A stretch of DNA of 64,000 nt from Blautia sp. (GTDB taxonomy: Bacteria > Bacillota > Clostridia > Lachnospirales > Lachnospiraceae). Below are positions 27,628-37,200 of this stretch, piece after piece. The notes below the pieces were generated by a model. That model worked only from the letters and a program-made list of their open reading frames with translations. It was not told where the DNA came from and did no database searches. Every line of letters starts with the position of its first letter. The first letter of the stretch is position 1. Where the stretch lies: NCBI GenBank assembly GCA_029257805.1, contig JARIAR010000057.1, positions 1-64,000 on the forward strand. The letters are read 5' to 3'. Both the position numbers and the translations under genes were made by a program.

Positions 27628-30087
27628 TTACATAAGACGGAGAAGCATATCTCCTGTCCCTACGTTATATCCACTTGTAGCGTAAATTCCATTTAAAGTT
27701 CCATCTGTTACGATAATAAGCGGCAGTTTTTCATGATCCACATACATCCGGCGTCCCAGCATTTCAATATGATCTTTAAATTCATCATAATATATCTGGA
27801 TTCCCGGGAACGCTGCAAGTGCTCTGGCAATATTGGGATCTTTCAAAGCATCTTTTGTACGTACTACAAAAAAGATTGAAGATGCCAATTTTGCAAAAGC
27901 TTCTTTCTGCTCCATCATTTCATTTAAAATATGCTCTGTAGGCTCACGGCTTTCCTCTAAAAACATAAAGATATGTTTTCCTTTTTCAGTAAGAACGGAA
28001 GCACGGATTTTTTCCCCGTCTTCTGAAGGCTCATCTGTATAAAGCTCAAATTCCGGAATGGATATATTTTCCAGCATATCTTCCAGATTTGCCTGACGAA
28101 GAACAAGAATTGCTTCTTTTTCTTCTCCTGCTTCTATATCCAGATAATATCTGTTTCCAAAAATATTTCCATTTGGAAGACGATTAGAAGTAAGAATACG
28201 ATACTTACCAGCTTCTAACTCTAATGTAAGCGTTCCTTTTTCCCATTTCTGGTCTTCCAGATGAAGGGTTACGAAATGCCCATCTGTCAGTTTTCCAATT
28301 GTCCAGTTCTGGAAATATTTCCACACAGTATCATCTCCGGCTTTTAAAGTAAGACGGCAGTTTTTCTCTCTCTCGGAAAGAACTGCAGCAAACTTTTCAC
28401 CTTCCATATATTCCATGGAACCATCGCTTGGATTTAATCTTGCAGGAATTCCTAATGTTCTGGCTGCTGCCACAAAAAGAATTTTTTTAGAAAGCGGACT
28501 CGCAGTTCCCATTTTTAAACATCCGGCCGGAGTTGTGATCACACTGCTTCTTTCCTTCTTCTGGCAGGACTGTATCTTTTTATCAATTGCTTCCCAAAGT
28601 TTTTTCGGATCTTTACGGAAAGTTTCCTGTTCTTTCTGGGAAAACATTTCCAGTATTTTTTTGCGATACGGCATAAGAACTTCATCATGTACTCGCGGAT
28701 TTAAAATATAGGAGACAAAAATTGCTTCATCCATTGTTCCATAATACGGAAGAGCGTAAGAAAAATGCTCCTCTAATACATCACAAAGGAGATCTGTCTG
28801 GTCTTTTTCACTAAGAACATCCAGCAGCTTCTGTCTAAGTTCTTTATGATCTTCTTTACTTAAAAATGCTGCACGCTGAGGGTTTTCCCAATTTTCTGTT
28901 TTTTGTCTGCGCTTTGCTGCTGCTTCTTCCAGACGGATATTTCCAATCTTTGTCTGCTCTTCTGTCGGCATATCTGTATTAACAGGTGTATCAACAGGAG
29001 CGATCATATCCATATCCATCCATGCTTCTGATTCTATCTTTTCTCCCAAAGTAAGCAGGCACACATCTTCACTTCTGGTATCTATAAATCCATCTATATA
29101 CTGTCCGTTTTTCACAACCGCAATATGCAGACTTCCAAGACCAGTTGTGAGAGAGGCGCATCCTGTCTCATCTGTTTTTCCCTCTGCAACCGGAACAAAT
29201 TCTGAATAATTTAATACTTCAAAAAATACATCTGCATCCGAAACAGGGTTCCCTTCCATATCCTGAACTTTCACAGAAATATTTTTTACCTGTGCATAGC
29301 GCTCCAACTCATTCAGCATCGTCACCATGCCTTCATCTCCGATTTTTTCTTCTCCTGACTCTATGGTATCAAACCAACGGGAATGTACCATCATAGCTCG
29401 AGAAGAAGCATTTGTAAACCAGCCTTTATTCAAAATAGGAAGCGGCTCGCAGGCACCAAGGAAGTACCAGGTTCCATCACACCAAACCTCCACCCACGCA
29501 TGATTATCATCACAATGGGACCATCTGGGTGCATATACCTGTCTGGCAGGAATTCCCACACTTCTCATTGCATTCACAGTAAATACAGATTCTTCCCCGC
29601 ATCTTCCGTTGCCTCTTCTGTAAACAGAGATTGCAGAAAGAGTTCTTTCATCTGTACAATGATACGTTGCCTCTTCTGCGCACCAGTAATTCACTTCCAA
29701 AGCAGCTTCTTTTCCATGAAGAGAATCCATACGATTTCCAATTTCCTCACGGAAGAAATGACGGCATGGCGCAATTTCCTCTTCATTCACTCTATGGTAC
29801 AACACATAATTCAGAAAAATTTCTTCCGGAAGCTTCTGAACATCCTCACAATTTTCCCATAACCATACGGAATTTTCTGCATAATCCATAAAAATATCCA
29901 GGCTATAGTTTCCAATATCACTATACGGCATGTTAACATACAAATATTTGCATGCTAATGCCGTGTTCTCTTCACAAAGAGACAGACGGCTGCTTACTTC
30001 CTCCATAACTACCGGGAAATTTTTTTCTAATTCTGTATATCGATTCAAAATGGCATCTCTGCTTTTTTCCAAAAATGTCTTTTTCAT
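27628..30087 (-). CDS. Large cytosolic multidomain transglutaminase-like protein
   Basis: GNGRCGEESVFTVNAMRSVGIPARQVYAPRWSHCDDNHAWVEVW (Cys/His/Asp); start MKKTFLEK at 30087 overlapping the cutC stop; no signal peptide. Confidence 0.85.
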   Translation of the reverse strand: MKKTFLEKSRDAILNRYTELEKNFPVVMEEVSSRLSLCEENTALACKYLYVNMPYSDIGNYSLDIFMDYAENSVWLWENCEDVQKLPEEIFLNYVLYHRVNEEEIAPCRHFFREEIGNRMDSLHGKEAALEVNYWCAEEATYHCTDERTLSAISVYRRGNGRCGEESVFTVNAMRSVGIPARQVYAPRWSHCDDNHAWVEVWCDGTWYFLGACEPLPILNKGWFTNASSRAMMVHSRWFDTIESGEEKIGDEGMVTMLNELERYAQVKNISVKVQDMEGNPVSDADVFFEVLNYSEFVPVAEGKTDETGCASLTTGLGSLHIAVVKNGQYIDGFIDTRSEDVCLLTLGEKIESEAWMDMDMIAPVDTPVNTDMPTEEQTKIGNIRLEEAAAKRRQKTENWENPQRAAFLSKEDHKELRQKLLDVLSEKDQTDLLCDVLEEHFSYALPYYGTMDEAIFVSYILNPRVHDEVLMPYRKKILEMFSQKEQETFRKDPKKLWEAIDKKIQSCQKKERSSVITTPAGCLKMGTASPLSKKILFVAAARTLGIPARLNPSDGSMEYMEGEKFAAVLSEREKNCRLTLKAGDDTVWKYFQNWTIGKLTDGHFVTLHLEDQKWEKGTLTLELEAGKYRILTSNRLPNGNIFGNRYYLDIEAGEEKEAILVLRQANLEDMLENISIPEFELYTDEPSEDGEKIRASVLTEKGKHIFMFLEESREPTEHILNEMMEQKEAFAKLASSIFFVVRTKDALKDPNIARALAAFPGIQIYYDEFKDHIEMLGRRMYVDHEKLPLIIVTDGTLNGIYATSGYNVGTGDMLLRLM

Positions 30088-30833
30088 TACAGTTCCTCCA
30101 GTACCTGTTTTGCTTCTCGAATCTTGCTTTCTTCTGTACGCCAAACTTCATATTCACTAAGAGAAGGCAGCCCCATATTGACACCCTGTTTCCGATAAAT
30201 CATAGAACTGTCTAATGTTACTTTACCTGACATATGATAAGCTGTGGCTTTTGTCAATGGATAAACCTGACTGATTGCCTGTGCATTTACACCGCTTCCT
30301 ACCTGTATACAAATTCTTCCCGCACTCTTCTCCACAAGTTCACGCAGAAGATCTGTTCCAAGTGTGCATACATTTTTCTGACCTGATGTAAGAATCGTAT
30401 CAATTCCCAGTTCAATTGCCTGTTCCATTGCAACAAAAGGATCTGCACACACATCAAAGGCACGATGTAAGGTGACTGACATTCCTTCTGCTTCTTCCAT
30501 AAGGATCTTCATCTGCTCCATATTCAAGGTTCCATCCGGCTTTAAAATGCCAATAACGACACCTTCTGCCCCCATTTCCCGGAATCCTTTCACTTCTCCC
30601 CGGATTATGGAAAATTCTGAATCTGTATAACAGAAATCTCCAAATCTCGGACGAATTAATGCGTGGATTTTAATATCTGTATGTTTTCTAATTTCCTCAA
30701 ACAGCCATGGACTTGGTGTGGTTCCTCCTATAACAAGATTACTGCACAACTCCAGACGGGACGCACCACCTCTGGCTGCTGCCAGTGCGGATTCTACGGA
30801 ATCCACACACGCTTCTAAGATGTAACCATTCAT
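30087..30833 (-). CDS. cutC: CutC family protein
   Basis: EACVDSVESALAAARGGASRLELCSNLVIGGTTPS, IHALIRPRFGDFCYTDSE, VTLHRAFD. Confidence 0.94.
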   Translation of the reverse strand: MNGYILEACVDSVESALAAARGGASRLELCSNLVIGGTTPSPWLFEEIRKHTDIKIHALIRPRFGDFCYTDSEFSIIRGEVKGFREMGAEGVVIGILKPDGTLNMEQMKILMEEAEGMSVTLHRAFDVCADPFVAMEQAIELGIDTILTSGQKNVCTLGTDLLRELVEKSAGRICIQVGSGVNAQAISQVYPLTKATAYHMSGKVTLDSSMIYRKQGVNMGLPSLSEYEVWRTEESKIREAKQVLEEL

Positions 30834-30866
30834 TTTTTCTTCCTCCGTTTTCTAAAAGTTCCCCTC

Positions 30867-32285
30867 TTATCTTTCGCAGCAGAAGCGGTAAATAGAGGAT
30901 ACACCTGCTCCTGTAGCTCCACATGACTGGAACTCAAAGATCGGATCATCTACCCATGCTGTTCCTGCAATATCAAGATGCAGCCATGGATGTTCTTCTG
31001 CAAATGCCCGGATAAAAAGACCTGCAGTAATAGTTCCGCATCCGCCATTACTTAAATTACGAACATCTGCAATTTTACTTTCAATCATTTTTTCATGTTC
31101 TTTATAGAACGGGATTCTCCAGCAACGTTCTCCGGAGTATGTATATGCTTTTTCAAAACGTTCATACATTTCATCGTTATCACAAACAGCACCTGTTACA
31201 GTAAATCCAAACATATTGACAACTGCACCTGTTAATGTTGCAATATCCAAAACTTCCGTAACACCTTCTTCGCGTACCGCATAAGAAACTGCGTCTGCCA
31301 GGATCAGTCTTCCTTCTGCATCTGTATTGACAACTTCAATGGTTTTTCCGGCATAAGAACCAATTACATCTCCTGGAAGAAGACTTCCGGAAGAAATTCT
31401 GTTCTCACACATTGGTACAACTGCAACTGCATTTACCGGCATTTTGTTCTTTGCCAACGCATACATTGCACCGCATACAGCCGCCCCTCCTGCCATATCG
31501 CCTTTAATTCCAAGCATGGAATTTGCCGGTTTCAGACAATATCCGCCTGTATCACAGGTAACACCTTTTCCGATCAGGCCGGTATTTCTTGTCCCTTTTG
31601 GATCTCCTTTATAACGCAGTACAAGAAGACACGGAGGATACTGGCTGCTTTCTCCAACTCCAAGAAGGCCCTGCATTCCTTTTTCTTTTAGAACACTCAG
31701 ATCTAAAAGTTCTGTTTCGATCTCTGTATCTTTTACAAATTCCATAATAGATTTTGCAAAATCTTCAGGGCGCAAATGGTTGCCTGGAAGATTTACCATA
31801 TCTCTTGCAAAGCAGATTCCTTCTGTTACCGTCACTGTTTCCTGGAAGAGTTTCTGGGCTTCTTCAAAATCTTCTGAAGCAATACCAACTATCTCGATTT
31901 CTAACGGATTTTCTTCTTTGTCTTTAAACACTTTCTGCTCATATGTTCCAAGAATCGCTCCCTCTGTAATATGTCTTACAGATTCTGTACCATATTCTTC
32001 TACGATCTCGGTTATATCCATAGAAAAACCTGTGATTTTTTTCCCTCGGCATTCCTTCACAGCCGCAGCTCCCAGTTCTTTTAAACGAATAACTTCCTGA
32101 CCTGCTTCACCCATTCCTGTTAAAAGAACTAATCTTCCTTCTTTATCTGTCGTCCAGGCTGTCTGAAGAAACTCTCCCTGAAAAAGCCGCTCTGTTCCTT
32201 CTGAAAACTCTTTCAATTTTTTAGAATCACCGTGGCAGAAAAACACAGTCACGTCTTTTGTTCCAGCATGCTTTAATTGTATCAT
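30867..32285 (-). CDS. M17 family leucyl aminopeptidase
   Basis: LIGKGVTCDTGGYCLKP, GDMAGGAAVCGAM, VVNTDAEGRLILADAVSYA; start MIQLKHAG behind GGAGGTG. Confidence 0.92.
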   Translation of the reverse strand: MIQLKHAGTKDVTVFFCHGDSKKLKEFSEGTERLFQGEFLQTAWTTDKEGRLVLLTGMGEAGQEVIRLKELGAAAVKECRGKKITGFSMDITEIVEEYGTESVRHITEGAILGTYEQKVFKDKEENPLEIEIVGIASEDFEEAQKLFQETVTVTEGICFARDMVNLPGNHLRPEDFAKSIMEFVKDTEIETELLDLSVLKEKGMQGLLGVGESSQYPPCLLVLRYKGDPKGTRNTGLIGKGVTCDTGGYCLKPANSMLGIKGDMAGGAAVCGAMYALAKNKMPVNAVAVVPMCENRISSGSLLPGDVIGSYAGKTIEVVNTDAEGRLILADAVSYAVREEGVTEVLDIATLTGAVVNMFGFTVTGAVCDNDEMYERFEKAYTYSGERCWRIPFYKEHEKMIESKIADVRNLSNGGCGTITAGLFIRAFAEEHPWLHLDIAGTAWVDDPIFEFQSCGATGAGVSSIYRFCCER

Positions 32286-32308
32286 AATGCACCTCCATGG
32301 TTTTTTTA

Positions 32309-33070
32309 TCAAATTAAATGTACTCCTGCTGCTTCTAATGTATTTACAATAGTACCATCCGGGTATTCATCCGTAATAATCCCACTGATATCATCAAAAT
32401 AAGCAAATTTATATGAATCATTAAAATAAAATTTTTCTCTTTCCATCATTACGTATTTATGACGGCTGCTTTGTATGGCTGCTTTTTTTGTAAGACCATC
32501 TTCTACTCCCAGAGTTGTAATTGTACCGTCCACCATATCTACACCGCAACTTCCCAGAAATGCTCGGTCAAAGCTATACTGCTTAATCACTTCTATTGTT
32601 GCAGCTCCCATAAACCCATTTACTGTCTGGTACATGGTTCCTCCCGTACCAATTGCAGTTATCGTAGAACTTTTTGCCAGAATCTGCAAAATATCAATCA
32701 TATTGCTTACAACTACAACCCGCATTCTGGATGACACCAGAAGCTTTGCCAATTCAATATTGGTTGTAGAAATATCAAGAAAAATCGTTTCATTATTTCG
32801 AATCAGATTCGCTGCTTTTTCTGCAATGATTTTTTTCTTATCAAGATGATAATTTCTACGATCTATTACATCTCTTTCCAGAGGATAGTCCTTTGATAAG
32901 ATGGCACCTCCATATGTTCTTTTTAAGTGTCCCGAATTTTCCAGGATTTTTAAATCTTTTCGAATACAATCTTCGGATACCTGAAACTGCTCACTTAATT
33001 CTTTTACTTTTACTTTTCCTTTTCGATGAAGGCATTCCTCAATAGCAGCCTGCCTCTCTTCTGTAAACAT
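32309..33070 (-). CDS. DeoR family transcriptional regulator
   Basis: RQAAIEECLHRKGKVKVKELSEQFQVSEDCIRKDLKILENSGHLKRTYGGAIL; DeoR sensor domain. Confidence 0.92.
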   Translation of the reverse strand: MFTEERQAAIEECLHRKGKVKVKELSEQFQVSEDCIRKDLKILENSGHLKRTYGGAILSKDYPLERDVIDRRNYHLDKKKIIAEKAANLIRNNETIFLDISTTNIELAKLLVSSRMRVVVVSNMIDILQILAKSSTITAIGTGGTMYQTVNGFMGAATIEVIKQYSFDRAFLGSCGVDMVDGTITTLGVEDGLTKKAAIQSSRHKYVMMEREKFYFNDSYKFAYFDDISGIITDEYPDGTIVNTLEAAGVHLI

Positions 33071-33392
33071 AAGATCTCCCTCCTACCCAGCTCCTGCTCT
33101 TTCCGCACAATCTCCGGAACAGTATCTGCAGACTACGCAGCCAGATCATAGTAATGCTATTGTGCCAGCCATGAGAACGGTTAAGACTCTTCTGTAGTTT
33201 TTCATAGTTTCTTATTTTTTTTATTGTTTTTTTTGTTGACAAACTACAATTTATCTTTAAATTTAGGTATAAAAAAAGTATTTTTTATTTTTTGCTCTTT
33301 TGCATTGTATTATAAAATATAAAAGAATATCTTAATTTCTTTACATGCCTCTTTGCATACTCATAAAAAACACTTCGTCTTAACTTAGCCCC

Positions 33393-33421
33393 AGTATAAC
33401 AATTTGCGTTCCTATTGTCAA
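33393..33421 (-). promoter_or_regulatory. Predicted promoter of deoR-pepA-cutC-transglutaminase operon
   Basis: TTGACA (33421-33416) -17- TATACT (33398-33393) on the minus strand. Confidence 0.6.
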
Positions 33422-33515
33422 TTATTTTTTATTGTTTTATCCTATTTCTTTATTTTTTTCTCTACATTTCGCCAAAACAAGATAAAACACGACATAAAGC
33501 TCCTGTGAAATAATA

Positions 33516-33558
33516 AAATGAGCGATATATTATCCACAAGGATATATATCGCTCATTT
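33516..33558 (-). terminator. Strong hairpin after hpf
   Basis: AAATGAGCGATATATtATCC acaa GGATATATATCGCTCATTT. Confidence 0.7.
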
Positions 33559-33591
33559 CTTTCAGACCCTTTTAGCCCCCCAAAAGTTCGC

Positions 33592-34119
33592 CTAAAATTC
33601 TGGTTCCATCAGGCCATATGTGTTTCCTTTTCTTTTATAAACCACATTTACCTGCTCTGTCTCTGCATTAAAGAATACAAAAAAGTTGTGTCCCAGAAGT
33701 TCCATCTGTACACACGCATCTTCCGGATACATTGGCTTGATATCAAATTTCTTTGTACGGATGATCTTTACATCTTCATCTTCTTCATAATCCTTATCCA
33801 GATATGCCTGTTGGAAGTTTGCAGAAGACTGCTGTTTGTCTACAATTTTATTTTTGTATTTTCGAAGCTGACGTTCAATAACCTCTTCTACCAGATCAAT
33901 GGATACATACATATCATTGCTTACCTGTTCAGAGCGAATAATACTTCCTTTTACAGGAATCGTCACTTCAATTTTCTGTCTTTCTTTTTCAACACTTAAA
34001 GTTACTACAACTTCGGTGTCAGGAGTGAAATACCGTTCCAGTTTCCCCAGCTTGTCCTCAACCGCTGTTCTAAGCCCTTCGGTAACTGCAATATTCTTTC
34101 CGCTGATAATAAATTTCAT
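33592..34119 (-). CDS. hpf: Ribosome hibernation promoting factor, long form
   Basis: MKFIISGKNIAVTEGLRTAVEDKLGKLERYF; C-terminal FDIKPMYPEDACVQMELLGHNFFVFFNAETEQVNVVYKRKGNTYGLMEPEF. Confidence 0.95.
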   Translation of the reverse strand: MKFIISGKNIAVTEGLRTAVEDKLGKLERYFTPDTEVVVTLSVEKERQKIEVTIPVKGSIIRSEQVSNDMYVSIDLVEEVIERQLRKYKNKIVDKQQSSANFQQAYLDKDYEEDEDVKIIRTKKFDIKPMYPEDACVQMELLGHNFFVFFNAETEQVNVVYKRKGNTYGLMEPEF

Positions 34120-34266
34120 GCTTCCATCCCCTTTGCTGTTTGATAGGACTATTATAGCACACTCTTGGGAATTTTAACATCATTTTATGAAAAATTAACA
34201 TATTTTTCTGAACTTTTTTCGAGCTGAGTGCTAATGCCAAACACGAATCAGCAATCTCCGTGTTAT

Positions 34267-34701
34267 TTATCTTCCATCTGCTGCATTTTTTACAGCATCT
34301 CCCACATCTTCCACAGCATTTCCTACACCATCTCCAATATCTTTTACGCTATTTCCAAGTTCGCCGGATACGGTTCCATCTCCATTATCGTTTTGATCTG
34401 CTCTTTCATCTTCTGTTTTCGGATGATCGGTTGTGTTTTCTTGAATCTCTTCTTGAGGATCCTTTTCTTCATTGTCTTTTGAGGTCGTATTTCTATTTTC
34501 AGATTTCTCAGGTTTCTCCTCTGCTTTTTTGCTCTTATTCCTTTCGCTTTTATCCTTTGAGGTTTTATTTTTTTCTGTATTCTTATCCGTTCCCTCCACA
34601 CGTGTTTCATCTGCCATCCGGTCATTTCTCCCACAAGCTGTAAACATGGATAATGCCAGTACAAATAATGCACCCATAAAAATCTTATTGCATTTTTTCA
34701 T
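34267..34701 (-). CDS. Small charged lipoprotein of unknown function
   Basis: Lipobox LSMFTACGRN; Lys/Glu-rich low-complexity body; C-terminal IGDGVGNAVEDVGDAVKNAA heptad-like repeat. Confidence 0.6.
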   Translation of the reverse strand: MKKCNKIFMGALFVLALSMFTACGRNDRMADETRVEGTDKNTEKNKTSKDKSERNKSKKAEEKPEKSENRNTTSKDNEEKDPQEEIQENTTDHPKTEDERADQNDNGDGTVSGELGNSVKDIGDGVGNAVEDVGDAVKNAADGR

Positions 34702-34791
34702 TTTAGTATTCTCCTTTGCCTTGAAATTTAACTTATATCGTTAGTATTTCCCGGACTGGAAAATTTATTCAACCTGAAAAAATTTATAAAA

Positions 34792-34882
34792 AAAAGAACT
34801 GTAAGACAATGGAACTCTCCTCTCCACCTTAGATCTTAAATCTAGCTTTTCGGGAGTAGCTCGCAATCCTCACAGTTCTTTT
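34792..34882 (-). ncRNA. Structured RNA element candidate (or elaborate terminator) in the dapB 3' region
   Basis: AAAAGAACTGT/ACAGTTCTTTT outer helix, GAGCU-a-CUCC/GGAG-AGUUC middle helix, UAGAU-UUAAG-AUCUA apical hairpin; G-U pairs on minus strand. Confidence 0.45.
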
Positions 34883-34890
34883 ATTATTTT

Positions 34891-35649
34891 TTATTTTGTG
34901 ATCACATCACTCATATCATATCGACCTGCCGGTTTACCTGCCAAAAATTTAGCAGCCTCCACAGCACCTTTTCCAAAAACAGCTTTGGAATATGCCGTAT
35001 GTTTAAATTCAATCACTTCATCCGGACCGGCAAAAATAACTTCATGATCCCCTACAATCGTTCCGCCACGCACTGCGGAAATACCAATTTCCATATCATC
35101 ACGCTGTTCTCTTCTCTGGCTTCTGTCATACACATAATGATAACGATTATCCATAGCCTCATTCAGGCTGTCTGCCAATGCCAGCGCTGTACCGCTTGGA
35201 GCATCCAGTTTCAATTTATGATGCCGTTCCACAATTTCCATATCAAATCCTGCTTCTGCCAGAACTTTTGCGGCACTCTGTACAATCTTCAAAAGTGTAT
35301 TGATACCAAGAGACATATTTGCTGATTTTAAAACTGCCACTTTTTGAGAAGTTTCCTCTAAATGGGCAAGCTGTTCTTCACTAAGACCGGTTGTACAGAC
35401 AACTACCGGAATTTCACGCTTTGCACTATAATCAAGAAGGGCATCTACCGCTTTTGCAGAAGAAAAATCAATGATGGCATCTGCCTCTACATGACAATCT
35501 TCCATATTTGTAAAAACAGGGTAACTATTTTTTCCATTGTCTGCAATATCAATTCCTGCCACGATTTCCACATCTGCATCTTTTTCCACAAGTTCAGAAA
35601 TCACCTGGCCCATATGACCATTGCATCCATGCATGATAATTTTTACCAT
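34891..35649 (-). CDS. dapB: 4-hydroxy-tetrahydrodipicolinate reductase
   Basis: MVKIIMHGCNGHMGQVI, AIIDFSS, ERHHKLKLDAPSGTAL. Confidence 0.96.
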   Translation of the reverse strand: MVKIIMHGCNGHMGQVISELVEKDADVEIVAGIDIADNGKNSYPVFTNMEDCHVEADAIIDFSSAKAVDALLDYSAKREIPVVVCTTGLSEEQLAHLEETSQKVAVLKSANMSLGINTLLKIVQSAAKVLAEAGFDMEIVERHHKLKLDAPSGTALALADSLNEAMDNRYHYVYDRSQRREQRDDMEIGISAVRGGTIVGDHEVIFAGPDEVIEFKHTAYSKAVFGKGAVEAAKFLAGKPAGRYDMSDVITK

Positions 35650-35678
35650 AATTTTTTATCCTTTCTGAAAATGTGTAT

Positions 35679-36572
35679 TTATGCCAGGGTAATGCCAAAA
35701 GCTTTCATAGCTTCTGCCAGTTTTGCTTTGTTGTCTTCTTCCATTTCTGACAATGGCATACGAAGAGATCCCACATTCATTCCCATAAGATTCAAAGCAG
35801 CTTTTGCCGGAATCGGATTTACCTCACTGAAAAGTGCATTAACAAGAGGAATCGCTCTTAACTGGATCTCAGCAGCGCCTTTTATATCTCCATCTAAAAA
35901 TTTCATTACCATGTCGTGTGTTTCTTGTGGAGCAACATTGGATAAAACCGAAATAACACCAAGACCTCCAAGAGAAAGGATTGGAAGTACCTGATCATCA
36001 TTTCCTGAATAAAGTTCCAAACATCCTTCTGCAAGGCTCATCAGTTTTGCAACCTGAGATAAATCTCCGGATGCTTCTTTGATTCCTACAATATTTTTTA
36101 CATTTTTTGCAAGAGTCACTGCAGTAGCAGGCTGAATATTACATCCTGTACGGCTTGGTACATTATACATAATGATCGGTGTTTCCGGAACGGCTTCCGC
36201 AATTGCTGTATAATGGGCGATCAGCCCCTTTTGTGTTGCCTTGTTATAGTAAGGAGTTACCACTAACAATGCATCTGCACCATAAGACGCAGCTTCTTTT
36301 GACATGGAAATTGCAGTTTCTGTACAATTAGAACCTGTTCCTGCAATAACCGGAATACGTTTTGCAACTTTATCAATGGCATACTTAATCGTACGGAGAT
36401 GTTCTCCGTGATCCATTGTAGATGATTCTCCTGTTGTCCCACAAATAATAATTGCATCTGTACTGTTTGCGATCTGGAATTCTATTAATTCTCCTAATTT
36501 ATCGTAATTTACTTTTCCATCTTCGTACATAGGAGTTACGATTGCAACACCTGCACCTTTAAAAATTGCCAT
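35679..36572 (-). CDS. dapA: 4-hydroxy-tetrahydrodipicolinate synthase
   Basis: GTTGESSTMDHGEH, YYNKATQKGLIAHY, IIMYNVPSRTGCNI, GIKEASGD. Confidence 0.97.
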   Translation of the reverse strand: MAIFKGAGVAIVTPMYEDGKVNYDKLGELIEFQIANSTDAIIICGTTGESSTMDHGEHLRTIKYAIDKVAKRIPVIAGTGSNCTETAISMSKEAASYGADALLVVTPYYNKATQKGLIAHYTAIAEAVPETPIIMYNVPSRTGCNIQPATAVTLAKNVKNIVGIKEASGDLSQVAKLMSLAEGCLELYSGNDDQVLPILSLGGLGVISVLSNVAPQETHDMVMKFLDGDIKGAAEIQLRAIPLVNALFSEVNPIPAKAALNLMGMNVGSLRMPLSEMEEDNKAKLAEAMKAFGITLA

Positions 36573-36604
36573 TTCTTTTCCTCCACTATTCTTCTGTAAC
36601 TTTT

Positions 36605-37120
36605 TTATTTCTCTGTTTCCTCGTTTTTTATCTCTTCCGTACTGAGAGTTGTAATGCGATTTACGTAAGGACGCAACTTTTCCGGAAGTGTCCTTCCTGT
36701 CATAACTATATGCATACTTTCATCTTTCAGCTTCAGAATATCTTCGATCGATTCTTCTGTTGTAATCCCATTATCCAAAAGCCGTAAAATTTCATCCAGG
36801 AGCAAAAAATCACATTCCTGTGTTGCCACTACTTTACGTGCAAAATTAAGCGCATTCAGAATATTTAATCGCTCTTCTTCCTTCTCTTGTTCATTTAATT
36901 CCTCATAACAGCGATCCATTTTCTCAAACCGGAAAATTTTAATATCCATACTATCCATATCTTCCAGGAAATCCAGTTCTCTGCGTTCTTTTCCTTTTAG
37001 AAACTGAATAATAATTACACTTTTTCCCTGACTGCAGGCACGAAGGCTTTGACCAATTGCCAGAGTTGTCTTGCCTCTCCCGTCTCCGCAATAAACTTCT
37101 GTTAATTCTTTTACCATCAC
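36605..37120 (-). CDS. Cob(I)yrinic acid a,c-diamide adenosyltransferase (CobO/BtuR-like)
   Basis: VYCGDGRGKTTLAIGQSLRACSQGKSVIIIQFLKG, CDFLLLDEI, VMTGR. Confidence 0.88.
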   Translation of the reverse strand: MMVKELTEVYCGDGRGKTTLAIGQSLRACSQGKSVIIIQFLKGKERRELDFLEDMDSMDIKIFRFEKMDRCYEELNEQEKEEERLNILNALNFARKVVATQECDFLLLDEILRLLDNGITTEESIEDILKLKDESMHIVMTGRTLPEKLRPYVNRITTLSTEEIKNEETEK

Positions 37121-37200
37121 AATTCCTCTTATCGTTTATGAAGTTGCTTTTGAATACGCTTATATTACCGCAGTTTCAAGAGAATTGCAAGTGGCAGCTT

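Noticed and set aside
33039-33242. 67-aa ORF overlapping the deoR start
   Set aside because: TTG start, no SD, and overlaps the deoR SD and start region; probably leader sequence rather than a gene.
34208-34245. CIRCE-like half site GAGTGCTAA between hpf and the small lipoprotein
   Set aside because: Only one 9-bp half matches; the expected partner half (TCTGAACTT) matches about 5 of 9 positions.
34835-34882. GGGAGUAG motif on the plus strand of the structured element, reminiscent of the yybP-ykoY (Mn) riboswitch
   Set aside because: Not enough downstream sequence for the second arm, no plus-strand gene follows, and G-U pairing favours the minus strand.
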